Of a DNA stretch of 43,838 bases, positions 27,944 to 40,600 are shown one piece after another; the first letter of the stretch is position 1, and each line of letters starts with the position of its first letter. The notes below the pieces were generated by a model. The model was not told where the DNA came from. It made no database searches and saw only the letters and a list, made by a program, of their open reading frames with translations. Source of the stretch: Triparma columacea (Eukaryota > Sar > Bolidophyceae > Parmales > Triparmaceae); assembly GCA_030267965.1 (NCBI GenBank), contig BRYA01000071.1, positions 1 to 43,838 on the forward strand, written 5' to 3'. A program made the translations under genes and the position numbers.

Positions 27944-30900
27944 ATGGAGGAAGTTGTAGCGTTGCCCCTTCCACCACCTCCTCATTCACCCTCTTTTCTC
28001 TCAATTCTTCGAACGTGTCAAGAGTTCGGCTTCGTCCTCCACTCAACTTCCACCAATACTGCTGTTCCTACTACTACTCTTTCTGTCCTTCCTGCCATCT
28101 TCAATGCAACTCTCACTCCCAAGGCCTTTAGCAAAACAGCCAAGGCCAGGGTTTCCTTCCTTAAGCTCCTCTCCTTCCTCTTCCCCGACAACTCCACACT
28201 CAGAGACTGCGCCAAGGTGTCGACTCAAAAAACTGACCCTTCTTTGCGTGGGAGGGACTTCTACAAGATCATAGACAATGTCTCGCTCCAGAAGGTCATT
28301 GATTCTACGAAGCCTGGAGCCGACGGAAAGTATACGGATGATGACTTCCAGGCTCCGCCCGGGCTTATTCCAGAACTCCGGTGGTACCAAAAGCAGTGCG
28401 TCAAGTGGATGCTGCAGAGGGAGAAGGGGGGTGCAAAGACGCAGTCATGGAAATTGCTTTGGATCGAGATTGTCGATGGTCTCGTGTACAACCCTTTTTT
28501 TCAAATTGCATGCCGGTCCTTCGAGGACGCCGAGAAATATCTTCCCGCAGAACTCTCTAGCCCGGACGTCCAGGAGGTCAAGGGCGGTCTCCTTGCTGAG
28601 CAGATGGGGCTGGGGAAGACGGTTGAGGTCCTTTCGTTGATCATGGGGCACCCTCGAGACATGACGGAGGTGAATTCTCCTCCACTAGCACCGGCGGTCA
28701 ATGCAAAAAAGGAGGGAAATGAGGAGGACGAGGAGGACGAGGAGGAGATGGTGGTGGTGAAAAGCTCCCGACAGTGTCTCTGTGGTTCAGGGAACAAGAG
28801 GGGTGGCGTCGACAAAGACTGGATATATTGCAAAGCCTGCAAGCAGGCCTACCATCGTGTGTGCATCGAGGGACGATCGCCGTCGTTCCGGAAGTTCTGC
28901 GATCCTCTTAAGGAGTGTCACATTTGTATCGCGGAAGCCGCAGCCACTTCCGGGGACGGCTCCAAGGTCAAGAGCAAGAGCACCCTCATAGTCACGCCGC
29001 GCCCGCTAACGTCCCAGTGGGTTGAGGAGATAAAGCGTCACACGCAAGGCCTAAGCGTGGCAGTGTACGAGGGGGTCAAGGAGGTCAAGGCGTCGAATGA
29101 TGCACAAGTGGCAAGGATGCTGCTATCGAATCCATTAAAGCTTTCTCAACATGACATTGTCCTTACAACATTTGAAGTACTTAAAGACGACCTTAACCAC
29201 TCCAACTACAATCCTTATTCTGCTGCTAGCGGAAAGAGGGAGGGCAGGGGAGGGAAGCGCAAGGTGAGAGCGGACAAGAGCGTCGAAGCGCTTTTCAATG
29301 CATTCTAACTCCTCTTCCGTGACTCGCTTTGCTTGTCGTAGCTCTACCCAATCCTACCCTCCCCGCTAACGGCAATCCAATGGTGGAGGGTGGCAATTGA
29401 CGAGGCCCAGCGTGTCTCGACACCGACCGCCAAAAGCGCTATGATGGCTCTGCGCCTTCACTCCGTTCACAAATGGGCAGTGACTGGTACTCCCGTCTCA
29501 AAAAACAGAATGGCGGACATCTTTGGCTTGGTACTCTTCCTCGACCAATCCCCCTTTAATAATCGAGACGCATTCAACGCTTATTTTCATGGAGACTCGT
29601 CTAGCGAGGAGCTCAGTGCCCGCGTGCGCAGAGTATTTGGCGAGGGATTAATGTGGAGGTCTACCAAAGAAAACGCTATCGTTCACCAGCAACTCAACAT
29701 CCCCAAGCAAACTGAGATCGTCCACGACGTCTATCTCCAGCCCATCGAGCGTGCCGTTTACTCCAAACATTTCAATGAAATCAAGCCTATCGTCCGTTTC
29801 CTCATCACACGTCTGACTTCGAAATCAAAGAAGCGCACTAGGGAAAAGAACGCTGAGCCCGCATCTGTAGCAAACCTCATTGCTCGGTTAAGGGCGTGCT
29901 GCTCTCACCCGACTGTTGGCGCTCACGGTATCGTCGTGCGGGGTAGGCGCAGCGGAAGCGAGAAGAAGAAGAAAGGAGAGGACAACGAGAAAACGTCGCC
30001 TGCCGGTCCGATGACGATGTTGCAGATAGCGAAGAAGCTCGTAGAAGATGATAAGGAGAAATGCAGGGAAGATCAGGTGAGAATCAGCACGTCGGCAAGA
30101 TGTCTCGTCTTGTATCTTCTAACACAGCCATTTCCGTCGTTCGCTTCGCTCGTTGCAGACCACCGCAGTTTTTCATCTGAACGCAGTCGCCTCCTACAAC
30201 CGTCTCCTTTTCATCTTCCGCTCCAACCCAAAGCCATACCATCGCGCTAAGAAGGGATCCTCGCGCTCCACGATCTTCGACGCAGATGAGTACGTAGACC
30301 CTCCTCCCCTAAGCTCGTCGGAGCTCGACGTCCTCCAAAATAAGTGTATCTCGTCCTACGAAGCTGTCCTCCTCCTTCAGAACGAGAATTCCTCCATGTT
30401 CAAATTCGACACTCTGTAAGAAATATATTTCGCTTTGCTTCATTATTCGTTTTTGAACCCTTCTGACACCCAACCCCCCCTAACACGCTTAAACCCCTCA
30501 TAGCCAGAGAATTCATGTTCTTCACAACCTTTCACGAGTTTTGAAGGAGAGCAAGGTTACGCCCAGCAACGGTGCGTACGAGACCGAGCTCGATTCTCTC
30601 AAGTTATCGTACATGGGGCACAGTGTGATGGCGTGGCAAGCCTCAAAGAAAAAACTGAAGGAAATTGCTGACTACAAAGAGAAGGTTAAGGAGGTGAGAA
30701 GGTTGGGGAGGGGGAAGGGTGTGGGGGGGGGGGTTGGGGGGGACAGCGCTGCGGCAACGTTATTGTACTACTAATGTAGCCCTTTCCACGGCTCGCTTTG
30801 TTCCTCGCAGCTACACGCTCTGGACCAAGATACCACGTCTCCTTGGTGGTTGAATGCTCTTGAGCTCATCAAGAACCTCGCCACAACATCCAATAAGCTC

Positions 30901-32787
30901 GACGATGTCTTAGTCTCTTTCATAGAGACTACACTCGCGGATATGCTCGTCAATCATCAAGGCGGTGCCTATCTGGAACAATTGAACTCCGAAAATAATG
31001 TCAACGCAGCCCCTAGCCGAAAGAACAAGCGCCAACGAGACGTCTCACAGAAGCGAACGGAAGATATGAGCGCACAGGGCCACCATGATAACATAAACTT
31101 TAGGTTCAGGGATATCGACTCTCTCATCAACGAGCTTCGCTCTTACACGACAAATTTCTCAGTCGTCGAGCGTTACCAAGCCCTGCACAAGTCCAAAGAG
31201 TTCGGTCTCGTAGAGGCACTTTCGGAGCACCCTTCTACCGAGGAGGTTATGAAGAATGGGAATTGCCGTATTTGTCGAAGGGAAGCAAGGAAGACGGGGT
31301 CTGCGTGCGACCACTGCAGCCTCCTCGCTCTCCTCGAAAAACTGAAGGGAGACATGCTGGACAGATCCTTCAATTGCATCCTCGGTGCGATCCATAGGTT
31401 TATTGTCTCCCTCGCGAAGGGACATGGTGTGGCCTCAGCTAGAGGAACCTCCAGTAGCCCAGTGCACCTTTTCACTTCCCTCGAATCGATCCCTGAGCTC
31501 GAGAAGCTTAATGAGTTAGCCAAAACGTTTGATGATGTGAGAGAATTGGGGATGATGGCCTTGGAAAACATGATCAACCACCACAAGTCCCACCAGAACC
31601 TACTTGGTGGCCTCGACGAGTTGAAGGAATGCATGATGACTGCGCGACTACGACTCGTCGGTGAGTACGCCAACGAGTCGCATAACTCGTTGGTCGAAGA
31701 TGGACTTCTCCTCGAAGCGAAGATTAAAAACCACGAGATGCATTATAAAGCGGCAATCGCTTCTCTTGCAGAGAGCAAGCGGCATCTTTCGTACCTTGTG
31801 AACCTTGAATCGAACGAAAAGAAGGGAGGGGGTGGTGATATTGAGGTTGCTGAAGGTGTCGACGTTGCAGAGGCCACTTGCATGATCTGCCTCGAAGTTT
31901 TCGGGGAGGAGCGTGCTCTACTTCCGTGCGGACACCAATTTCACCCATCGTGTCTTGATCGTTGGATCAAAGACGGAAGGGGGCAGGGAAGGGAAGGCAT
32001 CATTGAGTGCGTTCTCCGTTGTCCTCGTAAGGGGACGAGGAGAGAAATTCTCTTCTCGAGCACTGAAGCGGCCGCGACTGAAGCACATGAAAAAGCTGCC
32101 TCCGCAGCGGCTGCAGCAGCGGCAAAAACCTCCGTTGATCCTGCTCCCGACCCCGCCGTCTCCCGGGAGTTGAATCCCAGTCCTACCATCTTTGAGCCCA
32201 TCTCTCGCGCTCCCCTGCTACCTGCGCACGTCATGGGGGCGAGAAATTTTGGCTCGAAGTTATCGAAAGTAGTCGACGTTATCCTAAAAGTGCGCGACGC
32301 TGGCGAGAAGGCACTGGTGATGTCGCTATATGATGACACAATAAACATTATCAACGAGGCCCTTCGACGTAATGGAATTCATTTCAACCATAACTCGGGG
32401 TCAACGAGGCTCGGCGACTGTATAGACAAGTGGAGGAAGGACTCCTCGACGGCCCTTGTCTTTAATGTGAGACAGGGGGCTGAGGGGCTTACCCTTGTTG
32501 AGGCTGCACATGTCTTGATCGTTGATCCCCTTGTGGACTCCTGGCTGGATTCTCAAGCTGTAGCGCGGATCCATAGAATTGGCCAAACGAAGGCCACAAC
32601 GGTGCATCGTTTCATCGTCAAGCAGACGATCGAGGAGTACATTCACGCGGAGAGGATTGAGAGGCAGGTAGCGCTTGAGTCGGGTGAGGTCGACCAGGAT
32701 GACCTCAAGGGTGCTGAGGTCATTAAGGGTGGTGGGGACAGTGGTTTCAGTATAGACGAGTTGAGGAGGATGTTTGGGATGATGTGA
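27944..32787 (+). CDS. SHPRH: SHPRH-type SNF2 translocase / E3 ubiquitin ligase (PHD and RING inserted)
   Basis: Five exons: 27944-29263, 29342-30076, 30159-30415, 30504-30693 and 30811-32787; 1492 residues, shorter than animal SHPRH (about 1680). The family polyubiquitinates PCNA in DNA damage tolerance. Order: helicase motif I GGLLAEQMGLGKT (about 214-226); a C4HC3 PHD finger (about 278-329, CLCG to CHIC) inserted in lobe 1; WWRVAIDEAQ (Asp459, the DEAQ box of this family) and KWAVTGTP; a helical stretch; a RING finger (about 1191-1245, CMICLE to CGHQFHPSCLDRW); then lobe 2 with NVRQGAEGLTLVEA and RIHRIGQTKATTVHRF. The RING's last cysteine pair reads C-x3-C rather than CPxC. I see no linker-histone domain. 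Three of four introns end in a shared 27-nt block. The ATG at 27944 is the first in frame. Confidence 0.93.
29315..30810 (+). repeat. Shared 27-nt intron terminus in three SHPRH introns
   Basis: The last 27 nt of introns 29264-29341, 30077-30158 and 30694-30810 (blocks 29315-29341, 30132-30158 and 30784-30810) align without gaps. All start TTCC, share CTCGCTTTG or TTCGCTTCG, and end in CGYAG or TGCAG; two of them match at about 20 of 27 positions. Confidence 0.7.
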
Positions 32788-32866
32788 GGGATTAGTTTGT
32801 TCAATGTTGCATAATAATTGTAAGTGTTGTGTTGCCAAAAGCATATTCAAGTGTAACATACAGTCC

Positions 32867-35800
32867 TTACTTGGGCTCGTGGTGCTTATTTGGGCTCCCT
32901 GCTGGACTCCTCTTCTTTTTATTGTGGTGGGTGACCTTTGCTGGTGTGGTTTTCCCAGCCCTTGCCGGAGTGCCCCCCCCCCCTGCATTCACAACCGGCG
33001 GGGGCAGAGCGGGAGATGCGTGGTGGCGAGAATGTCGATGTCGCCCCCCCCCCTCGTCCCGCATCATCATTTCCTTCAAACTCTTGTTCTCCTCTCTCAT
33101 TATTTGCAGCATCTCCTTGACGCTGCTATTCTCTTTCATCATTTGTAATAGGACCATCCTCAGCTCTCCAAGCTCCTCTTTCACTTCCGCCACGTCGCTG
33201 GAATGTTCCCGGACGACATTCAGGATATCGCCGGTTTTGACATAAACATCTTCAATAATATCCTTCGTCTTCTGCGCAGCACTCGTGATGGCCTTCTTGA
33301 TAGATTTCACCTTCCCGGCCCAGCTTTCCGAGTCGCTTTCGCTCTTGGCTTTAATCGGTTCGAGTATTTGGAGCCACTTTGGAGCGTGTGTGTGGGACTC
33401 GTCTTTATCTTTTCCCATGACCTCCTCAAATTCTAGGATCAAGCTGGCCTTGGAGAAGAGGAACTGTGCTCTGGCGTTCTCCTGTATTGAGTCATAAATA
33501 TCGCCCATTATCGCTATGAGAAGATTAAATAGGACGACATTCAAAATGTACATGAAGGCGATGAAAAGCCCCACCATGGCATAGTAATTGGCGGTCGCTC
33601 CGAAGTTGTCTGTGTCGAACTCCCCGAACATCCAAATATAGGCAGTAAAGACGGACATCCATATGTTGCCAAAGCTTTCATCTTTCCCAGAGAACAATAC
33701 AAAAAATGCCAGAGAAAACCCAACCATGACAATAACGAGGATCATGGTGAAAGGCATGATGCCCTTCAGTACGCCGAATATCATGGACACTAGCTCCCCT
33801 GCCGTTCTAAACGCTTGCATGTATTTCAAAAGGTTCAAGTATAGGATTGGTAGTCCCAACGCCATGGTCACTGTGCTCATAACTCGGGCGTTTTCTCTAA
33901 TGTTCTCACCAAAGATTGAGAACCAAACCTCGGTAAAGTATGTAGACCACTCAAAGACGCGAACACAGAAGGTCACCAGTATTAGAAGGAGTGAAGTGAA
34001 GTCCATAAAATTGATAATTGAACCAAGCAAATGGCTCTTCAGTCCTACCTTGCCTGCCCTGAACTGCAAGTACTCGTGCCTAACGAAGAACATCCAAGGG
34101 AGGAGGATGAGGATTCCAGGGAGCATAAAGAAGATTTCTTTGTAGTTGCTGTAGCTTCCGTCAAACTTGATTTTGAACTCGCCGTCGAACTTGAAAGACT
34201 TCGAGTGCAACAGGGCATCGGCCGTGAAGAGGCCGACCATGAAGATTTCCATGTATAAATGCTTCATGAACTGCCTCTTGACCCTCGTCTCCCATTTGAA
34301 GTTCGTCAGCGCCATGAGAACCTCCGACTCGAACACTGTGAACGATTTGATCTCTTCTGACGCCCTCACGGCAACCTTGAGCAGACCACTCTTCGCGACA
34401 TTTTTTAGCGGAAGTAACTTGGCAATTACGGGAACCCCGTAAGCCTCCTCTTCTAGGTTTAGCAACCCTGAAGTGGTAGATGATGCAAATAATAACGACC
34501 CCATCGAAAACGAGCGCAGAGGTCGTTGGTTGCCCGACGATTGATGTTGACTGTCAAGTATGTCTCTTCTCTCTACGTAGGCGGCGGAAGGGTATTCTCG
34601 CTTCCAAAAGCCCTTCGGGGAGCGCACGTCTGAACCTTTGACGATTTGATCGTCGTCTTCAAGCGGGATTCTTTCGCAGTCCTTTAGCACTAAGCTCTCG
34701 TAAGCATTGACGAGCTTCATTTGCCCGAGGTACTTGAGTCCGATGGTGGGAAACTTTTCAATGACGCAAATGAGGTCTTCGAGGGGGAAAAGATCGGCGA
34801 GGTGGGTGTAGGTCGCGCAATCGCTAGATAGCAAAGCAAAGTCGTCGTTAAACGCCAGCATAAGGCAATCGAGTATCGCAGTAATGCAGGCAGTGTCTTG
34901 GGACTCGACCGCGTAATAGAGGGGGGTGTGGTCCTTGGAGTCTCGCATGAGACAGGCGGAGAGCACGAGTCTTTTCTCGGACTTTTCGCTAGAGTTGAGG
35001 GCAACTTCCTGAATGAAGGTTTCCAAGAATCCCACGCAGCCGAATTTGGCGGCTACATGGACGAGATTTCTGTTGGATTTGTCCTCTTCGTTGGAATTCA
35101 AGAGCACCTCCGGGTGGCTTTTGAGGATGAAAGCTGTTGGGGTGCGGCTCCAGTTTTTCCCGAATTCGATCCTCATTGACCTAATATCGTTCATGAATAT
35201 CTCGCTCTCCACCGCAGACGGCACCCTGTGTTCCCACGCCAGGTTCGGGGTGATTCTCACCGTCCCGTCTCCCACGGCCTCCAGGATGGTGAGGCCGTTA
35301 GGGGAGAAGCAGATGTCGTTGATGGGGTTGTCCCGGTGGATCTTCATCTTGTGGAGGCCGGTATTTAGGCACCAGAGCACCATGGTGTGGTCTATCGAGG
35401 CGGAGACCATGCTTTGGTTGTCTGGGTGGAAGGATATGTCCGTTACGGCTGCGATGTGTCCGACGAGCCTTATTTTTTCGGTCAAGTGGTTAGTGTCCCA
35501 GACAACTATGGTCTTGTCCTGTGGGGGTGATGTGGCGGAGGGTTCAGCGGGTAAGTTGGGGTTAGATTTTTTTTGATTTTTTTTTTCTACCCCGCCTTTC
35601 CAACCCTTGCTCCCTTTCCCCTCCCCTTACCTTAGAGGAGGATGCAAAGAAGTTGCCGTCGTGGGAGAATATCGCCGCCGTGACCTCGTCGTTGTGGCCT
35701 TGTAGCTTCGCCTTGGGCTGCCCCGTACTGCTTTCCCACATCATCAACTTTGAGTCCTGCCCGCCGCTCAATATCAGGCTGCCGTCCGGGGAGTACGCCA

Positions 35801-37486
35801 CGGCGGTGACGTCGTGATCGTGCCCGAGCATCTTCATCTTCTGCCGCCCGGTTTCCAGGTCCCACACGATGAGGTTCTCGTAGCCTGCGCTGGTCATGGT
35901 CTTGCAGTCAGGGCTGCAAGCCACGTCGTTGACCCGAGTCTACACGTGATGGGGAGGAGGGGGGAGGTGTGTGGTGGGGGGGAGTAAGTTAGCTCCCCCG
36001 TTGTGCTCATTTGTATAAAAAGTCTCTTGCTCCTGCTGCCTCGCCTCCTCCTCACCTCCACCTTTCGGTGCTCCTTGAGTGTCTGTCCATCAAGCTTCCA
36101 CACAATCACCATGTTGCTTACGCTCGTCAGGACGTACTTTCCGTCCTTTGAGAACCTTACCGACGACACCGCGCCCATGTACTCCTCGTTGTACTGGGAC
36201 AGCTTCTCGCCGTTTTTGTCCCAGAGCGTCACCGTCGTATCCGTCGACCCTGATACGAAAATTTCGCCAGTGGGATCGTACTCTATGCTGGTAACGGGAT
36301 TACCGAAGGGGTCGCGCAGTTCCAGGCTGTAGTCGTGGCCGTTGATGCGCTCAGTGAAGTCGATAATGAACTTGCCGTCCGCGCCAACTACTACAGACTT
36401 GCCGTCGGGAGAGTAGAGGATGGAGTTTATTCCCCTCTCTGAAATGTTGAAGCGCCGCTTCACCTCGGCCGTTTTGATATCCCATATTATGGCAGTTTTA
36501 TCTGCCGAACCCGAAATGAGGGATTCCCCGTCTGGAGAGAAGCAGACAGACGAAACCACGTCTGTGTGTCCATCGAATCTATTTATCTGTTCCCCCGAGG
36601 TGGCGTCAAACAGCAGAATGGCCTGATCCTTCCCCGCCGTGGCGAATATATTCCCGTCCCCCGAATACGTCGCGCACTTCACCCCGTCCGAGTGCGGCGA
36701 CTTCCGGAACTGGACGAGGTCGGAGGAAGGGATGGTTAGGGTCAAGTCCAGGGAGGACAGGGCAAGCTCCAGGTCCCAACCTATCACCTCTTTGTCGGAG
36801 GAGCAGGAAAGAAGGTTGAAACCCGACGGTGAGAACCTACAGTCCGCGACCGCATCCCCGTGGCAGTCGAGTCTAAGTAGTTTGTTCCCGGTCTTAGCGT
36901 GCCATACAATAATAGTCGTGTCCTTAGATCCTGTACAAACTCTCTCTCCCCCTCCTGTTATGTCCACCGCCAGGACTCTGTCACCGTGTCCCATCAGGCG
37001 GAGAGACGCCCTCCCCCCCCCCCCCCCGCCCCCAAGGTCCCAGACGATGGCGGTCATGTCGTCGCTCCCAGACACGAGGGTAGAGCTGGAGGAGGGGCAG
37101 TAGCGGAGGCAGTTCACGCCCTTGGAGTGACCTTGGAGGGAAATTGAAGAACCAGTGGTGAGATCATGGACAGAGATCGCCCTGTCAAAGGAGCCGCTGG
37201 CAACGGAGGCACCATCTGGAGAAATCGCAACAGAGTTTACCACAAACTCTTTTGAACTTAACTTTGTTATGAAGGAAGAACGAGAAACCCGGGCGCGATT
37301 GGAGGCGGCAAAACGCTCTGATTCTGATTCTGATGTGCTCGTGTTTTGGCCGTTGCGTTGCAGGTGAAGGGGAGCATTAGGACCCCTTGAGCGTAGAGGG
37401 ATCCGAGAGGTGAGGGAGACTGGGAGGTTAAACTGAGAGATTGGGGGTGGGGGGGGGGATACAGGACGACTCGAGCCATCGAACAT
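32867..37486 (-). CDS. WD40-ankyrin-TRP-like cation channel fusion
   Basis: Three exons: 37486-36056, 35939-35631 and 35518-32867; 1463 residues. About fourteen WD40 repeats fill residues 80-670, with blades such as GHTDVVSSVCFSPDGESLIS and GHDHDVTAVAYSPDGSLIL, enough for two seven-blade propellers. Two or three ankyrin-like repeats follow (about 727-800: NLVHVAAKFGCVGFLE, DHTPLYYAVESQDTA). From about 990 there are six hydrophobic segments, with a pore-like loop between the fifth and sixth (FTAYIWMFGEFDTDNF, about 1206-1221) and a sixth helix NVVLFNLLIAIMGDIYDSIQ, the layout of TRP-type ion-transport channels. A coiled coil (about 1343-1400) and a basic His/Lys-rich tail end the protein. Function as a cation channel gated or scaffolded by WD40 partners is inferred. 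An in-frame upstream ATG at 37729 exists but would overlap the neighbouring gene's first exon. Confidence 0.92.
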
Positions 37487-37652
37487 TGGGGTCGACGGAA
37501 CAAGTTGACGGGATGAGGGATTTTCACCTCCCTGGAAATAAAAACTTGGCCAGAGGGTCAAACTTGCAGTGGCAGAGCGGGGGGTCAACGAAAGTGAAAA
37601 ACACAAAAATAGCCGGACCTGAGTCCTAACTGAGACCAAATTGAGCAGATTG
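37487..37652. promoter_or_regulatory. Shared divergent promoter, WD40-channel / Cys-rich receptor
   Basis: 166 bp between divergent starts, the shortest divergent spacer in the window. The minus-strand frame stays open across it, so part may be 5' coding or leader of the channel gene. No TATA box is evident. Confidence 0.5.
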
Positions 37653-40600
37653 ATGGCCGTTTCGACGGTTCCCTTTGTGTTGCTTTCCCTCCTCTGGTTA
37701 GTTTCTGGCCAGCTCGGCCAGTTCAACAACGTGAAGCTCCTCCAGAAAGACGTGGACCTTGTAATATTGAAACCAGCCGCAGTAAGTTAGATCCTCTTCG
37801 GATGATATTCTATTTAGGCCGGTTAACTCGTTCATTCCTCTAGTATGTCTGCTCATAGTTGATGGTCTCGATTCTCCCTCCGCTCCTGATTACGTCCCCA
37901 TCTCATTCTCACTTGATTCAACTCCCAACTCCCTCGTACTAATTTCAGGACACAAAGGCAAAGGCAGTGATCATCAACGATGAAGCTTTCGATGTGAGTA
38001 ATTGAATTTGAAGAAGAAGAAGTCGTCCGCGCCCCCTCCCCTCTAAATCCCCCCCACCCCCCACAGATCAACTTTGAGATGGAATCAACAGATTGCATCA
38101 AGGATGAAGGTTTTGGGGCAACGAAAAACTGCCTCGTGACAAACGTCGTTAACTCTAATGATTGCGTGTGCGCCAGTCGCACAATCGAGATGGGATCCGG
38201 GTCGGGGGTGATTACCGCGGGCTCTTGGCAAGAGGTAGAAATCACCGTTGATGCTTCCAATAATGTGTTGGCGTCGAACCAACCCTATTCCATGCTGTTC
38301 AAAGTTAAGGTTAAGCAGTCCTCGGCCGGAAGCTTCCTCACAGCCGATGAGGCGACCTTGACCGCCAGAGGTGAGAACGATCGACCGCGCCTCACTTCGC
38401 TTACCTAAACCACTTCGGCTCACCTAAACGCTCCGCTCGCCATTCATCGCAGCCTTCATCTCTGCTGACGCGGACGTCGGAAACTCTGCAGCACACGTAA
38501 CGCTCCCCACCTCCATAGATGCCGGGGGTGCGATCTCTTTCACGTTTCAGCCTTATGACTCCACGAACAATCCAATTCCGACAATCCTGACAAACCAGGT
38601 TGCATCGGCCTTTATTGAGTACGCAACTGAAGACGAGCAACCCAAGGTGAGGATGAACTCGGAGATTGACGATGACGGCTGGTCACCAAAACTTCATTCC
38701 AACCTTTGTCCCCTGCTCGCTTTTCTGCTCCTTTGCAGACACTTGAATGCACCTTGGTTTACGTCGAAGATTCCAGTGGAACCTCCGGGTACACCTATGC
38801 ATCTACCCAGAGCTGCGTTCACCAAGATTCCACCTTTGCGGGACCGGTCACACTCTACATTGATCTCTACTCGGCCATGGGCAATGCCCCTGTCGGAAAA
38901 CAGATCGTGACCGATGTGAATTGTCCCACGCCGACTTTGCCAAAGTTGGCAATGACGAATGATGGTGCGTACGGCAAGTGCCAGTGCCCACCGGGGTACT
39001 ACTTACAAAATAATGAATGCCATACTTGCGGGGTCGGGTACTATAGGGCGACAAAGGGGGCAGAGTTTATTCAGGGGCCGGGGGGGGGGGCGGAGTGCGA
39101 CAAATGTCCTCATTACGACGACGGTCTAACAACAACACAGTATGAGAACGCGACCCTCCAATCCCACTGTATCTGCCCCAACAACATGGTGATGGTAGAC
39201 ACGTCAACGAGGGAATGCGTATGTCCAGCTGGGACAATCCTTTCCAAGACACCTGCGACGCACCAATTTGCTAACGTTAATAACAAGGTGAGAATAAGGG
39301 AAGGCGCTCTTCCTTTTACTTAACTTCTTCTCCGTCTGCTGACCGTAGCTCTCTTTGCCCGTCACAGCCTGATGAGGGAATCTGCATTCAGTGCGAAGCT
39401 GGAAAGTACTCCGAGTTGATTTCTACGACTGTTGGAGAGCAATGCAGCCCTTGCAGTGGTCTTGACCCCAACACTGATACGGGGGGGGTAGAAGGTTCGA
39501 CCACTTCGGCCGCGTGCGTTTGCGCTGACCCTAACATGGAGCTAATGTCTGATGGAAACTGCGGGTGCAAGCCTGGGTTCTTCAACCCACATCCTGGCAA
39601 TTGCACCAAGTGTCCCGCAGATACATACACTGACGAAGCCAACACGTTGAACCAGTGCGTGGAGTGCGCCGCTAACGACCCGAACAAGTTCACGAACGGC
39701 ACCATAGGATCCAGCTCGTTAACCATGTGCGTCTGCGAGGACGTCAACATGGACTTCAATGATGAGGGGAAGTGCGGATGCAAGCCTGGTTACTTCTTTC
39801 AAGAAGAGGCCACATCTACTTGCTCGAGCAAGTGCTGCGAGTGCCCTGAGGATACCTACTCCGACACGACGAGCACCAGCACTTCGTGCACATCGTGCAC
39901 TGCGGATGACCTTATGGAGTACTCGTACACCAACAAGACGACGGGGGGCTCGAGTAAAGATGCCTGCATTTGTCACGACGAATTATTCTTCCTCCACGAT
40001 CCCAACTACGTTGACGAAGGCGGTCACTTCGCTCCCTGCGTATGCGCAGCCGGTAGATATTTCGCAGGTGAAACGGAAGGGTGCTTGAACTGCCCCATCG
40101 GCAAGTACCAGCACTACCCTGAGGTCTCCACGTCGTGCAGGGACTGCCTCGTGCCCTACACGGAAACTAGAGCTAACGTCAATGGATTCGTTGGGTACTA
40201 TTCGGGGATAAACGGGTCGACGACAGAGACTACGGGTACCACCACCCCAGATGATTGCGGTTGCACGGAGGAATCTTTTGACATCGGTCACAAGTGCTAC
40301 CCGTGTCAGGAGGGGCACGATTGCAAGGAGGGTGACACGTCAGATGAATTCGGAGTGACGGCTGAGACTGGCATAATCGAGGCAGGCTACTGGCGCCCTT
40401 ACGGAGACTCCGCAACCGTGTTCGAATGCCATCACAACGCCTCAAAGTTCTGTATCGGTTCGTCCTACGGTGAAAGCTTCGGCGACGGGCTATGTTTGGA
40501 GGGCCACACTGGACCTTACTGCGAGAATTGCATTAACGACTACAATACACCAGGTACTGAGACAACCTGGGCGAAGGATCAGAAGACTGGGGAATGTACG

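Noticed and set aside
37487..37729. N-terminal extension of the WD40-channel from the ATG at 37729
   Set aside because: It would overlap the signal-peptide exon of the divergent gene on the other strand and adds low-complexity sequence; kept only as an alternative.
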